NCBI GenBank assembly: GCA_947460445.1
Contig: CANHHS010000089.1
Span: 1 to 6,006, forward strand
Direction of reading: 5' to 3'
Source: Opitutia bacterium
GTDB taxonomy: Bacteria > Verrucomicrobiota > Verrucomicrobiia > Opitutales > UBA953
Length of the DNA stretch: 6,006 nt
The translations under genes and the position numbers were made by a program. The first letter of the stretch is position 1; each line of letters opens with the position of its first letter. Below, piece after piece: positions 1 through 6,006 of this stretch. The notes below the pieces were generated by a model. The model worked only from the letters and a program-made list of their open reading frames with translations. It did no database searches and was not told the DNA's origin.

Positions 1-671
1 CAGATGGCGCCACAGCTGTCGCAACCAAATATCTGGGCACAGAGATTACGGGGGTAAAAAATTTGGACTGGGAGGCATTAGCCAGCGATGGGGCCGGCAA
101 TCTGATTATCGGCGATGTGGGTAACAATCTTTCACGGCGACGTGAACTCGTTCTCTACTTTGTTCCCGAGCCTTTGTTAGGTGCAGCCAGTGCAACGCCG
201 ACACGTCGACTTTCTTTTACGTGGCCCGATCAAGTTGACTTTCCGGATCCCGATCAACGTCATGATTGTGAAGCAATGTTTTGGTATCGGGGTAAGCTGC
301 ATTTGCTCACGAAACATCGACGTGATACGGAAAGCGTATTGTGGCGCGTAGAAATCCCTGCGGTGTCGACGAAGGCATACTTGAGTCGTGTGGGTGCCTT
401 CGATGCCCATGGCATGGTTACCGATGCGAGTGTCTCGCCCAATGGTAAGTTCTTGGCGGTTCTAACTTACCGAATGCTTTGGATCTTTAATATTTCCAAG
501 ACACCTGAGAACCCTCTCACAGGGCAGGCATGGGCAAGGCCTATTCAACTCCCCGTTAGTCAGTGGCAAGTCGAAGGCTGCGCCTGGCTTGATCATGAAA
601 CACTATTACTTGGCTCGGAAGAAGGTGGCCTCTTCCGAGTCAAGTTGGACGATCTAACCGGACCGCGTTAA
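1..671 (+). CDS. Beta-propeller-like conserved protein, 3' part (5' end outside window)
   Basis: The reading frame is open from the left edge (first full codon at base 3) to a TAA at 669-671, giving 222 visible residues. A TTG at 63 is in frame but falls inside conserved sequence, so it is not taken as the start. Three conserved blocks are visible in order: NLDWEALASDG...IIGDVGNN..RR..L.LYFVPEP near the visible N-terminus, then PDQVDFPDPDQRHDCEAMF...KLHLLTKH in the middle, then TDASVSPNGKFLAVLTY..LWIF followed by WQVEGCAWL. From memory, this order (DWE/GD.GNN, then D.EA/TK, then TDA.ISPDG, then Q.EG) marks a family of exported, uncharacterised proteins with propeller-like repeats of short beta strands. 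No catalytic function is established for it that I know of. Any signal peptide would lie outside the window. The gene is convergent with tkt, with 3 bases between the stop codons. I am confident it is coding and part of this family, but not of any specific role. Confidence 0.85.
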   Translation, partial: DGATAVATKYLGTEITGVKNLDWEALASDGAGNLIIGDVGNNLSRRRELVLYFVPEPLLGAASATPTRRLSFTWPDQVDFPDPDQRHDCEAMFWYRGKLHLLTKHRRDTESVLWRVEIPAVSTKAYLSRVGAFDAHGMVTDASVSPNGKFLAVLTYRMLWIFNISKTPENPLTGQAWARPIQLPVSQWQVEGCAWLDHETLLLGSEEGGLFRVKLDDLTGPR

Positions 672-674
672 GTT

Positions 675-2666
675 TTAGAGAGACTGAGCCGCAGCCACAA
701 CCGCTTCGACGGTTATGCCAAGTTCGCGCATAACGGTGTCGCCAGGTGCGCTTAATCCAAAGCGATCCGTGCCAATTGACTTTCCGGTAAGGCCCACGAG
801 TCGACCCCAAGGCTGAGTATTGCCTGCTTCGACACTGACGCGCTTGCTGCAGTTCGGCGGAAGGACTTCGTCGCGGTAAGCTTGCGGCTGACGTGCGAAT
901 ACTTCCAACGAAGGGAGCGAGACGACGCGTACGCTTGGCCCAATTTTTTCTGCGGCGGCGATTGCTAGCGAAAGCTCGCTGCCCGTTGCCAGTAAGATGT
1001 GCGTTAAGGCGGCACTTTCCTTGCGTGCAATGTATCCACCGCGAAGGGTACCTTGTCGACGTGTAGCGACTGGAATTGCGTCGAGTGAGGGTAGGTTTTG
1101 GCGAGAGAGGATCAGCGCAACGGGGCCTTCGCGACGTGAAACTGCATGGGCATAGGCCGCAGCACATTCTTCGGCATCACCGGGTCGCACGACATCGAGA
1201 TTGGGTATGCAACGTAGTGCCGCCACCGTTTCAACAGGTTGGTGGGTTGGGCCGTCTTCACCGACGCCGACGGAGTCATGCGTAAAGATGTAGAAGGCCT
1301 GCAATTTCGCGAGGGCGGCCACACGGATTGAAGGTCGAAGGTAATCTGAGAACGTCAGGAAGGTGGCGCCGGATGCCTTAAAGATTCCGTGATAGGCAAT
1401 ACCGTTGAGGATCGCGCCCATCACGTGCTCGCGGATACCAAAGTAAAGATTGCGACCAGAGGGCGTTGCGATGTCGAAATCGCCCATGTCCTTTAGATAG
1501 TTTTTGGTCGATCCGTGTAGGTCAGCTGAACCTGAAAGGATCAGTGGGGATGCCTTCGCAACTGCGTTGAGCGCAATCTCACCTGAGACACGTGTTGCGT
1601 GGGCGTTTTTGCCGAATTCAGGAATGGCAGCGAGTAACGCGTTGGCGTCGCCATGATTACAGGCAAGACCCTTGGTAAGTTGGGCGGCTTTTTCAGGGTT
1701 GGCTTTTGTCCAAGCAGCAAAGGTCTGATTCCAGCTTGCTTGTGCCTGCGCCTGCGTCGCCTTGCGTGCCGTGAAGTAAGCACGTGTCTCTGGAGAGACA
1801 AAGAAGGTTTCGTCGGGTAGGCCGAGCGCCTTGCGGGCGGCAGGAATAAATTTCACGCCAGCTTCACCGTGACCTTTACTGGTACCTTGAACTTCAGGAA
1901 TGCCTTTAGCGATGGTGGTCTTACAGATGATGAGCTTGGGTTTGCCGTTGGTAGCCTTACGAGCGGCTTCAAGGGCAGCTGAAATGGCGGCAATGTCGTG
2001 ACCGTTGGGCAGGGTGGTGACATCCCAGTTGCAGGCTTGGTAGCGTTTGGCGGTGTCTTCGTTCTGCGTCTTGGAAGCCATGGCGTCCAGGGTGACGTCG
2101 TTGGAGTCATAAAGCATGACGAGGTTATCCAAACCAAAGCGTCCTGCGAACGAAGCTGCCTCATGCGAGATCCCTTCTTGTAAACAACCGTCACCGGCGA
2201 GACCGACGATGAGGTGATTGAAGATGGTGTGTTCCGCTGTGTTGAAATGTGCCGCGGCCATTTTTGCCGAAATCGCCATACCCACGAGGTTGCCGGTGCC
2301 TTGTCCTAAGGGTCCAGTGGTTGCTTCGACGCCTGCGGTCTCGCCAAATTCAGGATGACCTGGAGTCTTGCTATGGAGTTTGCGGAAAGCTTTCACCTCA
2401 TCCATCGAGAGGTCAAAGCCAGCTAAGTGTAACCAGCCATAGATAAACATCGAGCCGTGTCCCGCGGAGAGCACAAAGCGGTCGCGATTTGGCCAGGTAG
2501 CGTCGGCTGGATTATGACGAAGGAAATCTCCGTAAAGGGCGGCGCCGATTTCCGCCGAGCCAAGGGGGAGGCCGAGGTGACCTGAGTGGCAGGCGGCGAC
2601 CGCATCCATGGCAAGGCCACGTGCTTCGTTGGCGGCACGTTGGAGGGCTTGAGTGTCGAGTGGCAT
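675..2666 (-). CDS. tkt: Transketolase (EC 2.2.1.1)
   Basis: This cytoplasmic, thiamine-diphosphate- and Mg-dependent enzyme moves two-carbon ketol units between sugar phosphates in the non-oxidative pentose phosphate pathway. The 663 residues match the usual length. The pyrophosphate-binding domain holds HSGH (27-30), SAGHGSM (68-73, His70), LHSKTPGHPE (98-106), TTGPLGQG (116-123) and the cofactor motif GDG(158-160)...N189. His266 lies in the GHG loop. The pyrimidine-binding domain holds GSADL (379-383), the catalytic Glu413 in FGIREH, THDSVGVGEDGPTHQPVE (462-479) and LILSRQN (518-524). The C-terminal domain starts near 540 and includes ATGSE (560-564) and SVEAG (611-615). All expected catalytic residues appear to be present. 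I chose the ATG at 2666 because it opens just before the conserved N-terminal helix. The frame runs on to 2969, but that extension lies antisense to hisI. No Shine-Dalgarno motif precedes the ATG (CCGTCAGTTACCTT). The gene is divergent from hisI. Confidence 0.97.
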   Translation of the reverse strand: MPLDTQALQRAANEARGLAMDAVAACHSGHLGLPLGSAEIGAALYGDFLRHNPADATWPNRDRFVLSAGHGSMFIYGWLHLAGFDLSMDEVKAFRKLHSKTPGHPEFGETAGVEATTGPLGQGTGNLVGMAISAKMAAAHFNTAEHTIFNHLIVGLAGDGCLQEGISHEAASFAGRFGLDNLVMLYDSNDVTLDAMASKTQNEDTAKRYQACNWDVTTLPNGHDIAAISAALEAARKATNGKPKLIICKTTIAKGIPEVQGTSKGHGEAGVKFIPAARKALGLPDETFFVSPETRAYFTARKATQAQAQASWNQTFAAWTKANPEKAAQLTKGLACNHGDANALLAAIPEFGKNAHATRVSGEIALNAVAKASPLILSGSADLHGSTKNYLKDMGDFDIATPSGRNLYFGIREHVMGAILNGIAYHGIFKASGATFLTFSDYLRPSIRVAALAKLQAFYIFTHDSVGVGEDGPTHQPVETVAALRCIPNLDVVRPGDAEECAAAYAHAVSRREGPVALILSRQNLPSLDAIPVATRRQGTLRGGYIARKESAALTHILLATGSELSLAIAAAEKIGPSVRVVSLPSLEVFARQPQAYRDEVLPPNCSKRVSVEAGNTQPWGRLVGLTGKSIGTDRFGLSAPGDTVMRELGITVEAVVAAAQSL

Positions 2667-2692
2667 AAGGTAACTGACGGATAGGGGGCACT

Positions 2693-2733
2693 GGGGCGGG
2701 ATTCCAGCCTTGAATGGAAGGCAGTCCCGCCCC
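2693..2733. repeat. GC-rich hairpin / inverted repeat in the tkt-hisI divergent intergenic region
   Basis: GGGGCGGGA (2693-2701) is a perfect inverted repeat of TCCCGCCCC (2725-2733). The 23 bases between them can extend the fold. GCCTT (2707-2711) pairs with AAGGC (2718-2722) around the loop GAATGG, and C2705 can pair with G2724 across an A-A mismatch, leaving a 3-base bulge. An alternative inner pairing is TTCCA (2702-2706) with TGGAA (2715-2719). The element fills about half of the 79-bp gap between the two divergent starts, 26 bases from the tkt ATG and 12 from the hisI ATG. It has no T-tract and stands upstream of both genes, so it is not a normal terminator. A protein-binding operator or a structured 5' leader is possible; the function is inferred from position only. 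Confidence 0.6.
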
Positions 2734-2745
2734 TTCCTTAGAATC

Positions 2746-3159
2746 ATGTCAAATCCCGCTCTAGAAGAAGGCCAAGCGCTGACCCTTGATTTCGGCAAGC
2801 TCCGTAAAATCGCTTCTGGCAAAGAAGACGTCATCCCCGCCGTAGCCCAAGACGCTGCTACCGGTGAAGTCCTGATTGTGGGATATGTGAACCAGTTGGC
2901 CTTACAAACCGCCCTTAAAGAAAAGAAGGCTACCTTTTGGTCGACCTCTCGGAATGAACTTTGGGTCAAAGGGCTGACGTCGGGCGACTTCCTTGAACTC
3001 CTTGAAGTGCGTGTGAACTGCGAGCAGAACTCGATCCTTTACCGTGTGAAGCCAGCGGGGCAGGGTGCCTGTCACACCAAAGGACCGAATGGGCGTGCAC
3101 GCTCAGGTTGTTACTACCGTCGATTAAAGTCGGACGGTGCGCTTGAGTTCGTTGCCTAA
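2746..3159 (+). CDS. hisI: Phosphoribosyl-AMP cyclohydrolase (HisI), variant metal site
   Basis: HisI opens the purine ring of phosphoribosyl-AMP, the third step of histidine synthesis, in the cytoplasm. The 137-residue protein is the stand-alone form; there is no fused HisE domain. Family landmarks in order are VIPAVAQDAATGEVLIVGYVN (29-49), FWSTSRNELWVKG (64-76), TSG (78-80), NCEQN (91-95), ACHT (108-111) and CYYRR (122-126). The three cysteines expected to bind zinc are kept (Cys92, Cys109, Cys122). The usual magnesium motif D-C-D-x-D reads N-C-E-Q-N, the usual GE[ST]SG reads GLTSG, and the last two cysteines are 13 residues apart rather than the usual 7. I chose the ATG at 2746 over an in-frame TTG at 2710 because the latter starts inside the intergenic hairpin and would add unconserved sequence. 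No Shine-Dalgarno motif is visible. No other his gene is nearby. The family call is firm; catalytic activity is likely but not proven by the motifs. Confidence 0.9.
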   Translation: MSNPALEEGQALTLDFGKLRKIASGKEDVIPAVAQDAATGEVLIVGYVNQLALQTALKEKKATFWSTSRNELWVKGLTSGDFLELLEVRVNCEQNSILYRVKPAGQGACHTKGPNGRARSGCYYRRLKSDGALEFVA

Positions 3160-3160
3160 T

Positions 3161-3886
3161 TTATCGCGGCGGTAGATGTTCGGCGGCTTCGCTTGATTGC
3201 ACGTCTATACGAATCACAACGAGCTGCGTGCGGCGGACAACACGTTCATAACCGGGACGAGCAATAAAACCTAACTGAGCGTAGTCGCCTTGCGCAGACG
3301 TTAAGCGTTTAAGTGCGGCCTCGGCGGCATCACTGTCTAAAAACTCCAGCGCAAAGGTTACATGCAGTCGGCCGGCTTCAGCATCCTCATCAACAGCTAT
3401 GCTGATGGATCGGGCAGACGCAAAGACGTTACCCGCAAGAGGGCCAATCCAGCTGCGCCTTGCCGCAACTTGGGCAAAGCGTATAGGTTCGCTGGTATAA
3501 ACAATAAGCAACGGGTTGTCTTGGGCCTTGAGCAATGCATCTGCAATCGCGGGCAGGCCAATGCGGCTCTGGGTTGCGGGTGCGACTTCCACGCTTTCAT
3601 CTCCAGGACTAAAACCAAAATCTATGGTTGGATTTTGGGTTGATTGAAAGGCAGTGACGAGGCGATCACGTGTCGAGCCCACACGATTTATCTCATCAAT
3701 CAGCGCGGGTGCGCCTGCGATTTTTAAGCCTGCAGACGATTGTCGTGCGGTAGAAATAAAGATGCGTCCAATTGTGCCATGATTGCGTTCGAGTGAAAGG
3801 GACGTGCCTCGCGTGAACCAAAAGATCGCACTCGCGGTTAATACTAAGCTGGTAACTAACCAAAACGTCCGCCGACGAAAATTCAT
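3161..3886 (-). CDS. Membrane-anchored protein of unknown function
   Basis: I do not recognise this 241-residue protein. It starts with the basic stretch MNFRRR, followed by one hydrophobic segment at about residues 8-24, and has no clear signal-peptidase site. This suggests an N-terminal anchor with the rest outside the cytoplasmic membrane. The remainder looks like mixed alpha/beta sequence without cysteines. Residues 158-198 (ASARSISIAVDEDAE then F..EFLDSDAAEAALKRL) resemble the C-terminal module of the two genes upstream (3971-5017 and 5041-6006). All show a beta-strand pair ending in F, then D followed by an alanine-rich helix. The likeness is weak and judged by eye. The ATG at 3886 is the first in frame and places the anchor at the N-terminus. 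An intrinsic terminator separates it from the upstream gene, so it probably has its own promoter. Its TAA is one base from that of hisI on the other strand. Confidence 0.8.
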   Translation of the reverse strand: MNFRRRTFWLVTSLVLTASAIFWFTRGTSLSLERNHGTIGRIFISTARQSSAGLKIAGAPALIDEINRVGSTRDRLVTAFQSTQNPTIDFGFSPGDESVEVAPATQSRIGLPAIADALLKAQDNPLLIVYTSEPIRFAQVAARRSWIGPLAGNVFASARSISIAVDEDAEAGRLHVTFALEFLDSDAAEAALKRLTSAQGDYAQLGFIARPGYERVVRRTQLVVIRIDVQSSEAAEHLPPR

Positions 3887-3892
3887 ATAATC

Positions 3893-3920
3893 ACTATGTT
3901 GAGCCGTTGAATTCTCGCAA
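3893..3920 (-). promoter_or_regulatory. Possible sigma-70-type promoter for the 3161-3886 gene
   Basis: Read on the - strand, TTGCGA (3920-3915) and CATAGT (3898-3893) match the -35 and -10 consensus at four of six bases each, with 16 bases between them. The site lies between the intrinsic terminator and the ATG at 3886, where a promoter is needed. A start point about 7 bases past the -10 box would leave almost no 5' leader. The match is weak and the consensus in this organism is unknown. Confidence 0.25.
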
Positions 3921-3921
3921 T

Positions 3922-3950
3922 AAAAAGGGCGACCAGCGGTCGCCCTTTTT
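3922..3950 (-). terminator. Intrinsic (rho-independent) terminator for the 5041-6006 / 3971-5017 operon
   Basis: The arms AAAAAGGGCGACC (3922-3934) and GGTCGCCCTTTTT (3938-3950) pair perfectly over 13 bases around a 3-base loop. On the - strand the GC-rich core GGGCGACC/GGTCGCCC is followed by TTTTTATT. It starts 20 bases after the TAA of the 3971-5017 gene. The symmetric A and T tracts would also work on the + strand, but no + strand gene ends nearby. Confidence 0.93.
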
Positions 3951-3970
3951 GGAGTGAGTCGTTTAAAAGC

Positions 3971-5017
3971 TTACTTACCTTTGCCAGCGGCCTTCTCGCG
4001 ACGTGCTTCTGCGGCACGGACGATGCTTTGGGCTAGCTTCTGAATAGGGTAGTCGAGTGTGGCATCACCGGCTGAACCATTTTGTGTGATAGTGATGCGG
4101 CGAATGAGGTCAGCTCCTGTGGCTTTATTGGCTGCAACTTCTGTGGAATCGCCATCAGCAGGCATGGTTAGCATGCTACCAAAGCCGAGCATGCCCTTTG
4201 CTTGGCTAATATTTTTCTTGGCAGCAGCTTCATCAACGAAATCAGCGTGAACACGGAGGGTTACGTCGGTGGCGCTTTCGCCCAAGCCTACAATGACTGC
4301 TTTGACGCCACTGCGTTTGGCGAGGGCAGCCTTAGCCTCGGGGGTCGCTGTAGCATCTGGTTTGCGCTTCGCGGCCTCCGCTTCCTCGATCGCGGCAACA
4401 TTGGCCGAGATAAGCAACCAGCCATTTTTTACAGAAGCATCCGCAGTCGTTAGGCCGGCATGTTTCCAAGGCTTGCTCGATGTGGCAGCGGTAACTGCGC
4501 GCTCGATGTTGGAGGTTTCGGCAGCGACGACAGTGCTTCCGTCGACGATTACGAGTTCGACGGTCATGCTCGGGCTGCTTTTGGTTGGCTCAGATCCAGA
4601 GGCCTTCGCGATGGCGTTACCGAAGGCTTGGGCATCCCAAGCCTTAAGGCCTTTGACGGTACGGTTGGGCACTTTGTTGGCTGAAGCGAATGCTTCAATG
4701 CGAGCCTTGTTGAATTTACCACGGACAAGTGCGACGAAGCTCTTCTCGTCGCCGGCATTGGCGACGACGGTCACGTCACGAAAATCTTCGTCGAGTTCGA
4801 ACCCCAGTTCGTTCTTTAGGGCGATAACGACTTTATTGGCGTCAATCTCTCCGATAAAGGCATCGGTCAGCGCTTTGCCGATCTGGGTTTTGTCGATGGT
4901 CTCATTCGAGACATGGACGGCAAGGTCAGCGCTGTCAGAGGGCAGGCCACTGGTAGGTAGGCCGGCTGAGACGACGGCAGAGAACGCGACGAGCGCTGTG
5001 AGGAGGATGGGTTTCAT
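3971..5017 (-). CDS. Exported two-module protein of unknown function, paralogue of the 5041-6006 product
   Basis: I cannot assign a function to this 348-residue protein. It has a classic Sec signal peptide: MK, a hydrophobic core (about 4-16) and a likely signal-peptidase I site after VVSA (residues 15-18). There is no lipobox cysteine. The mature part has two modules. The first covers about 60-180: LGFELD (71-76), DVTVVANAGD, SFVALVRGKFNKARIEAF (93-110), and the strand pair ELVIVDGSTVVAAET (154-168). The second covers about 195-335: LLISANVAAIEEAEA (201-215), GVKAVIVGLGE (237-247), RVHADFVDEAAAKK (255-268) and RRITITQNGSAGDATLDY (306-323). The tail is basic and alanine-rich. The layout recalls DUF3352-like exported proteins, but that is only a general impression. 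It lies 23 bases downstream of the 5041-6006 gene and ends at the intrinsic terminator, so the two probably form an operon. The ATG at 5017 directly precedes the signal peptide; no Shine-Dalgarno motif is seen. Confidence 0.85.
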   Translation of the reverse strand: MKPILLTALVAFSAVVSAGLPTSGLPSDSADLAVHVSNETIDKTQIGKALTDAFIGEIDANKVVIALKNELGFELDEDFRDVTVVANAGDEKSFVALVRGKFNKARIEAFASANKVPNRTVKGLKAWDAQAFGNAIAKASGSEPTKSSPSMTVELVIVDGSTVVAAETSNIERAVTAATSSKPWKHAGLTTADASVKNGWLLISANVAAIEEAEAAKRKPDATATPEAKAALAKRSGVKAVIVGLGESATDVTLRVHADFVDEAAAKKNISQAKGMLGFGSMLTMPADGDSTEVAANKATGADLIRRITITQNGSAGDATLDYPIQKLAQSIVRAAEARREKAAGKGK

Positions 5018-5040
5018 AATTTTAGGTTTAGTGTTTAAAG

Positions 5041-6006
5041 TTATTTAGTCTTCTTGGGTGCAGGCGCTTTTGCGGGTGCATCCATTTCTTCATCTTCGGT
5101 ATTCGTTGGTGCAGGGGCGGCTTTTTCTTTCGCTGCTTCGCGTGCCATTTGTTCTACCTTGTCGCACAACTTACCGAAAAGAACTTTGGCATGGTCTAAG
5201 CTGTATGCACTACGGATGAAGACAGTTGCACCGTCCTGGGTGGTTTTGATGCCTGCAAGGAAGTCTGCCGCTTCGCTCTTATAGTACTTCGTGTCAGCGT
5301 CATCTTCATCAGCCTCAACCGTGCCTAAGTTGCCAATCGCGAGTGCGGCGGTGATTTCTTGTGCAGCGGTCTTGGCTTTGGCTTCATCGCTGAAGTTGAC
5401 CTTCGCACGCATGAGAAAATCTTTAGTGTCTTCGCCGACAACAAACGTCACGTCTTTAAAGCCAAGCTTATCGGTTTTTAACGATTCAGGGTCGACGGCT
5501 TCTTGGATCTTGCGGACGTTGGCGTAAATTTGCGTGTGGTGTAAAGGGGTTGCATTGACTTCGGCCTGTGCGCTGGCGGGCAACTCAAAGCTCGGTTTTT
5601 TATTGCGCCAGCATGCGATGGTCATGCTCATCTCGCGGACGGGTGATAGGACAAGTACATTGTCTTCGGGCATCACGACGGCGTAGTCCTTGAGCACCTC
5701 CATGGCCGATTCTTCAGTCCCAACGTCTTGATTGAGCGCTTTCAAAAGTGCGATCACCAGTTTGCTGCCTTCCCATCCGGTAAGATCACCGATGACAACT
5801 GGGCTGACGCCTTGTTCTTTAGCGAAGGTGTCAAAAGCAGATTTAAGAAGGTCGAGGTGGATGACGCCGTAGAAAGAATAATCCGGACCTTCTTCGCCTT
5901 CGCCCTTCGTGATGCGGATTCCCAGCTTAATGATGTGGGTTCCGTCAGGCTTTAGGCCTAAGCGATTTAAAAGCGCCTTATTGTTCTTGGCGGCTACTGG
6001 GTCGAG
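5041..6006 (-). CDS. Two-module protein of unknown function, paralogue of the 3971-5017 product (5' end outside window)
   Basis: The frame is open from the right edge to a TAA at 5041-5043, giving 321 visible residues. An in-frame GTG at 5757 is not the start, because conserved sequence continues upstream of it. Counting from the edge, the visible part has LGLKPD (16-21), SFYGVIHLDLLKSAFDTFAK (44-63), a strand pair YAVVMPEDNVLVLSP (108-122), then the second module IYANVRKIQEA (160-170), GFKDVTFVVGE (182-192), AKVNFSDEAKAK (201-212) and AADFLAGIKTTQDGATVFI (246-264). The same blocks occur in the same order in the 3971-5017 protein. Residues 182-212 align with its 237-267 without a gap, with 13 of 31 identical. 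The C-terminus (about 285-321) is a low-complexity Ala/Pro/Lys tail with an acidic patch (EDEEMD). The signal peptide, if any, is outside the window. Export is inferred from the paralogue. Confidence 0.85.
   Translation of the reverse strand, partial: LDPVAAKNNKALLNRLGLKPDGTHIIKLGIRITKGEGEEGPDYSFYGVIHLDLLKSAFDTFAKEQGVSPVVIGDLTGWEGSKLVIALLKALNQDVGTEESAMEVLKDYAVVMPEDNVLVLSPVREMSMTIACWRNKKPSFELPASAQAEVNATPLHHTQIYANVRKIQEAVDPESLKTDKLGFKDVTFVVGEDTKDFLMRAKVNFSDEAKAKTAAQEITAALAIGNLGTVEADEDDADTKYYKSEAADFLAGIKTTQDGATVFIRSAYSLDHAKVLFGKLCDKVEQMAREAAKEKAAPAPTNTEDEEMDAPAKAPAPKKTK

Noticed and set aside
699..714. Small hairpin AACCG/CGGTT as a terminator for tkt
   Set aside because: It lies inside the tkt coding region, has only a 5-bp stem and is not followed by a T-tract.
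640..1167. Open frame of 175 codons on the - strand overlapping tkt
   Set aside because: It is an Arg/Ser/Pro-rich out-of-frame shadow within the conserved C-terminal part of transketolase.
2710..2744. TTGAAT and TAGAAT as a promoter for hisI
   Set aside because: The boxes are 23 bases apart, too far for a sigma-70 promoter, and the -10 box would touch the start codon.
2710..2745. Upstream TTG start for hisI
   Set aside because: It begins within the intergenic hairpin and adds twelve unconserved residues; the ATG at 2746 is the better start.
2667..2969. N-terminal extension of transketolase by 101 residues (start at 2969)
   Set aside because: The extension lies antisense to hisI, has no transketolase similarity, and the ATG at 2666 gives the normal family length.
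4269..5048. Long + strand open frame of 259 codons opposite the 3971-5017 gene
   Set aside because: Its Ala/Ser/Leu-rich product is the expected antisense shadow of an alanine- and lysine-rich gene; the - strand frame has a signal peptide, a paralogue and a terminator.
5755..5757. GTG as the true start of the 5041-6006 gene
   Set aside because: The frame stays open to the window edge, and the upstream residues match the first module of the paralogue at 3971-5017.

Overview
The window looks like an ordinary chromosomal stretch of a moderate-GC, Gram-negative-type bacterium. Verrucomicrobiota is my best guess. The reasons are indirect: a variant HisI of a kind I associate with that group, a family of exported proteins I cannot name, translation starts without Shine-Dalgarno motifs, and TAA as the stop codon of all six genes. 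The lineage is an inference, and no marker gene (rRNA, ribosomal protein) is present to test it. I see no mobile element, tRNA, rRNA, CRISPR array or phage gene.

Layout from left to right. (1) Bases 1-671, + strand: the 3' part of a gene for a beta-propeller-like protein of the 'DWE...GD.GNN..R' type. (2) 675-2666, - strand: a complete transketolase gene (tkt), ending tail to tail with gene 1 only 3 bases away. (3) A 79-bp divergent intergenic region that holds a strong GC-rich hairpin (2693-2733). (4) 2746-3159, + strand: a stand-alone hisI (phosphoribosyl-AMP cyclohydrolase) with altered metal-binding motifs. (5) 3161-3886, - strand: a membrane-anchored protein of unknown function whose stop codon is one base from that of hisI. 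(6) 3922-3950: a textbook intrinsic terminator. (7) 3971-5017 and 5041-6006 (the latter runs off the right edge), both - strand: two paralogous proteins in a probable operon that ends at this terminator.

The metabolic part is conventional. Transketolase interconverts pentose-phosphate pathway sugars, including ribose 5-phosphate, the precursor of the PRPP used by the histidine pathway in which HisI acts. No other his gene is visible, so any shared control through the common intergenic region is speculation. The right-hand third is a cluster of two clearly related exported proteins plus a third with a weaker match to their C-terminal module. This is the least understood part of the window. The most interesting points are the HisI variant motif, the paralogous cluster and the tkt/hisI hairpin.
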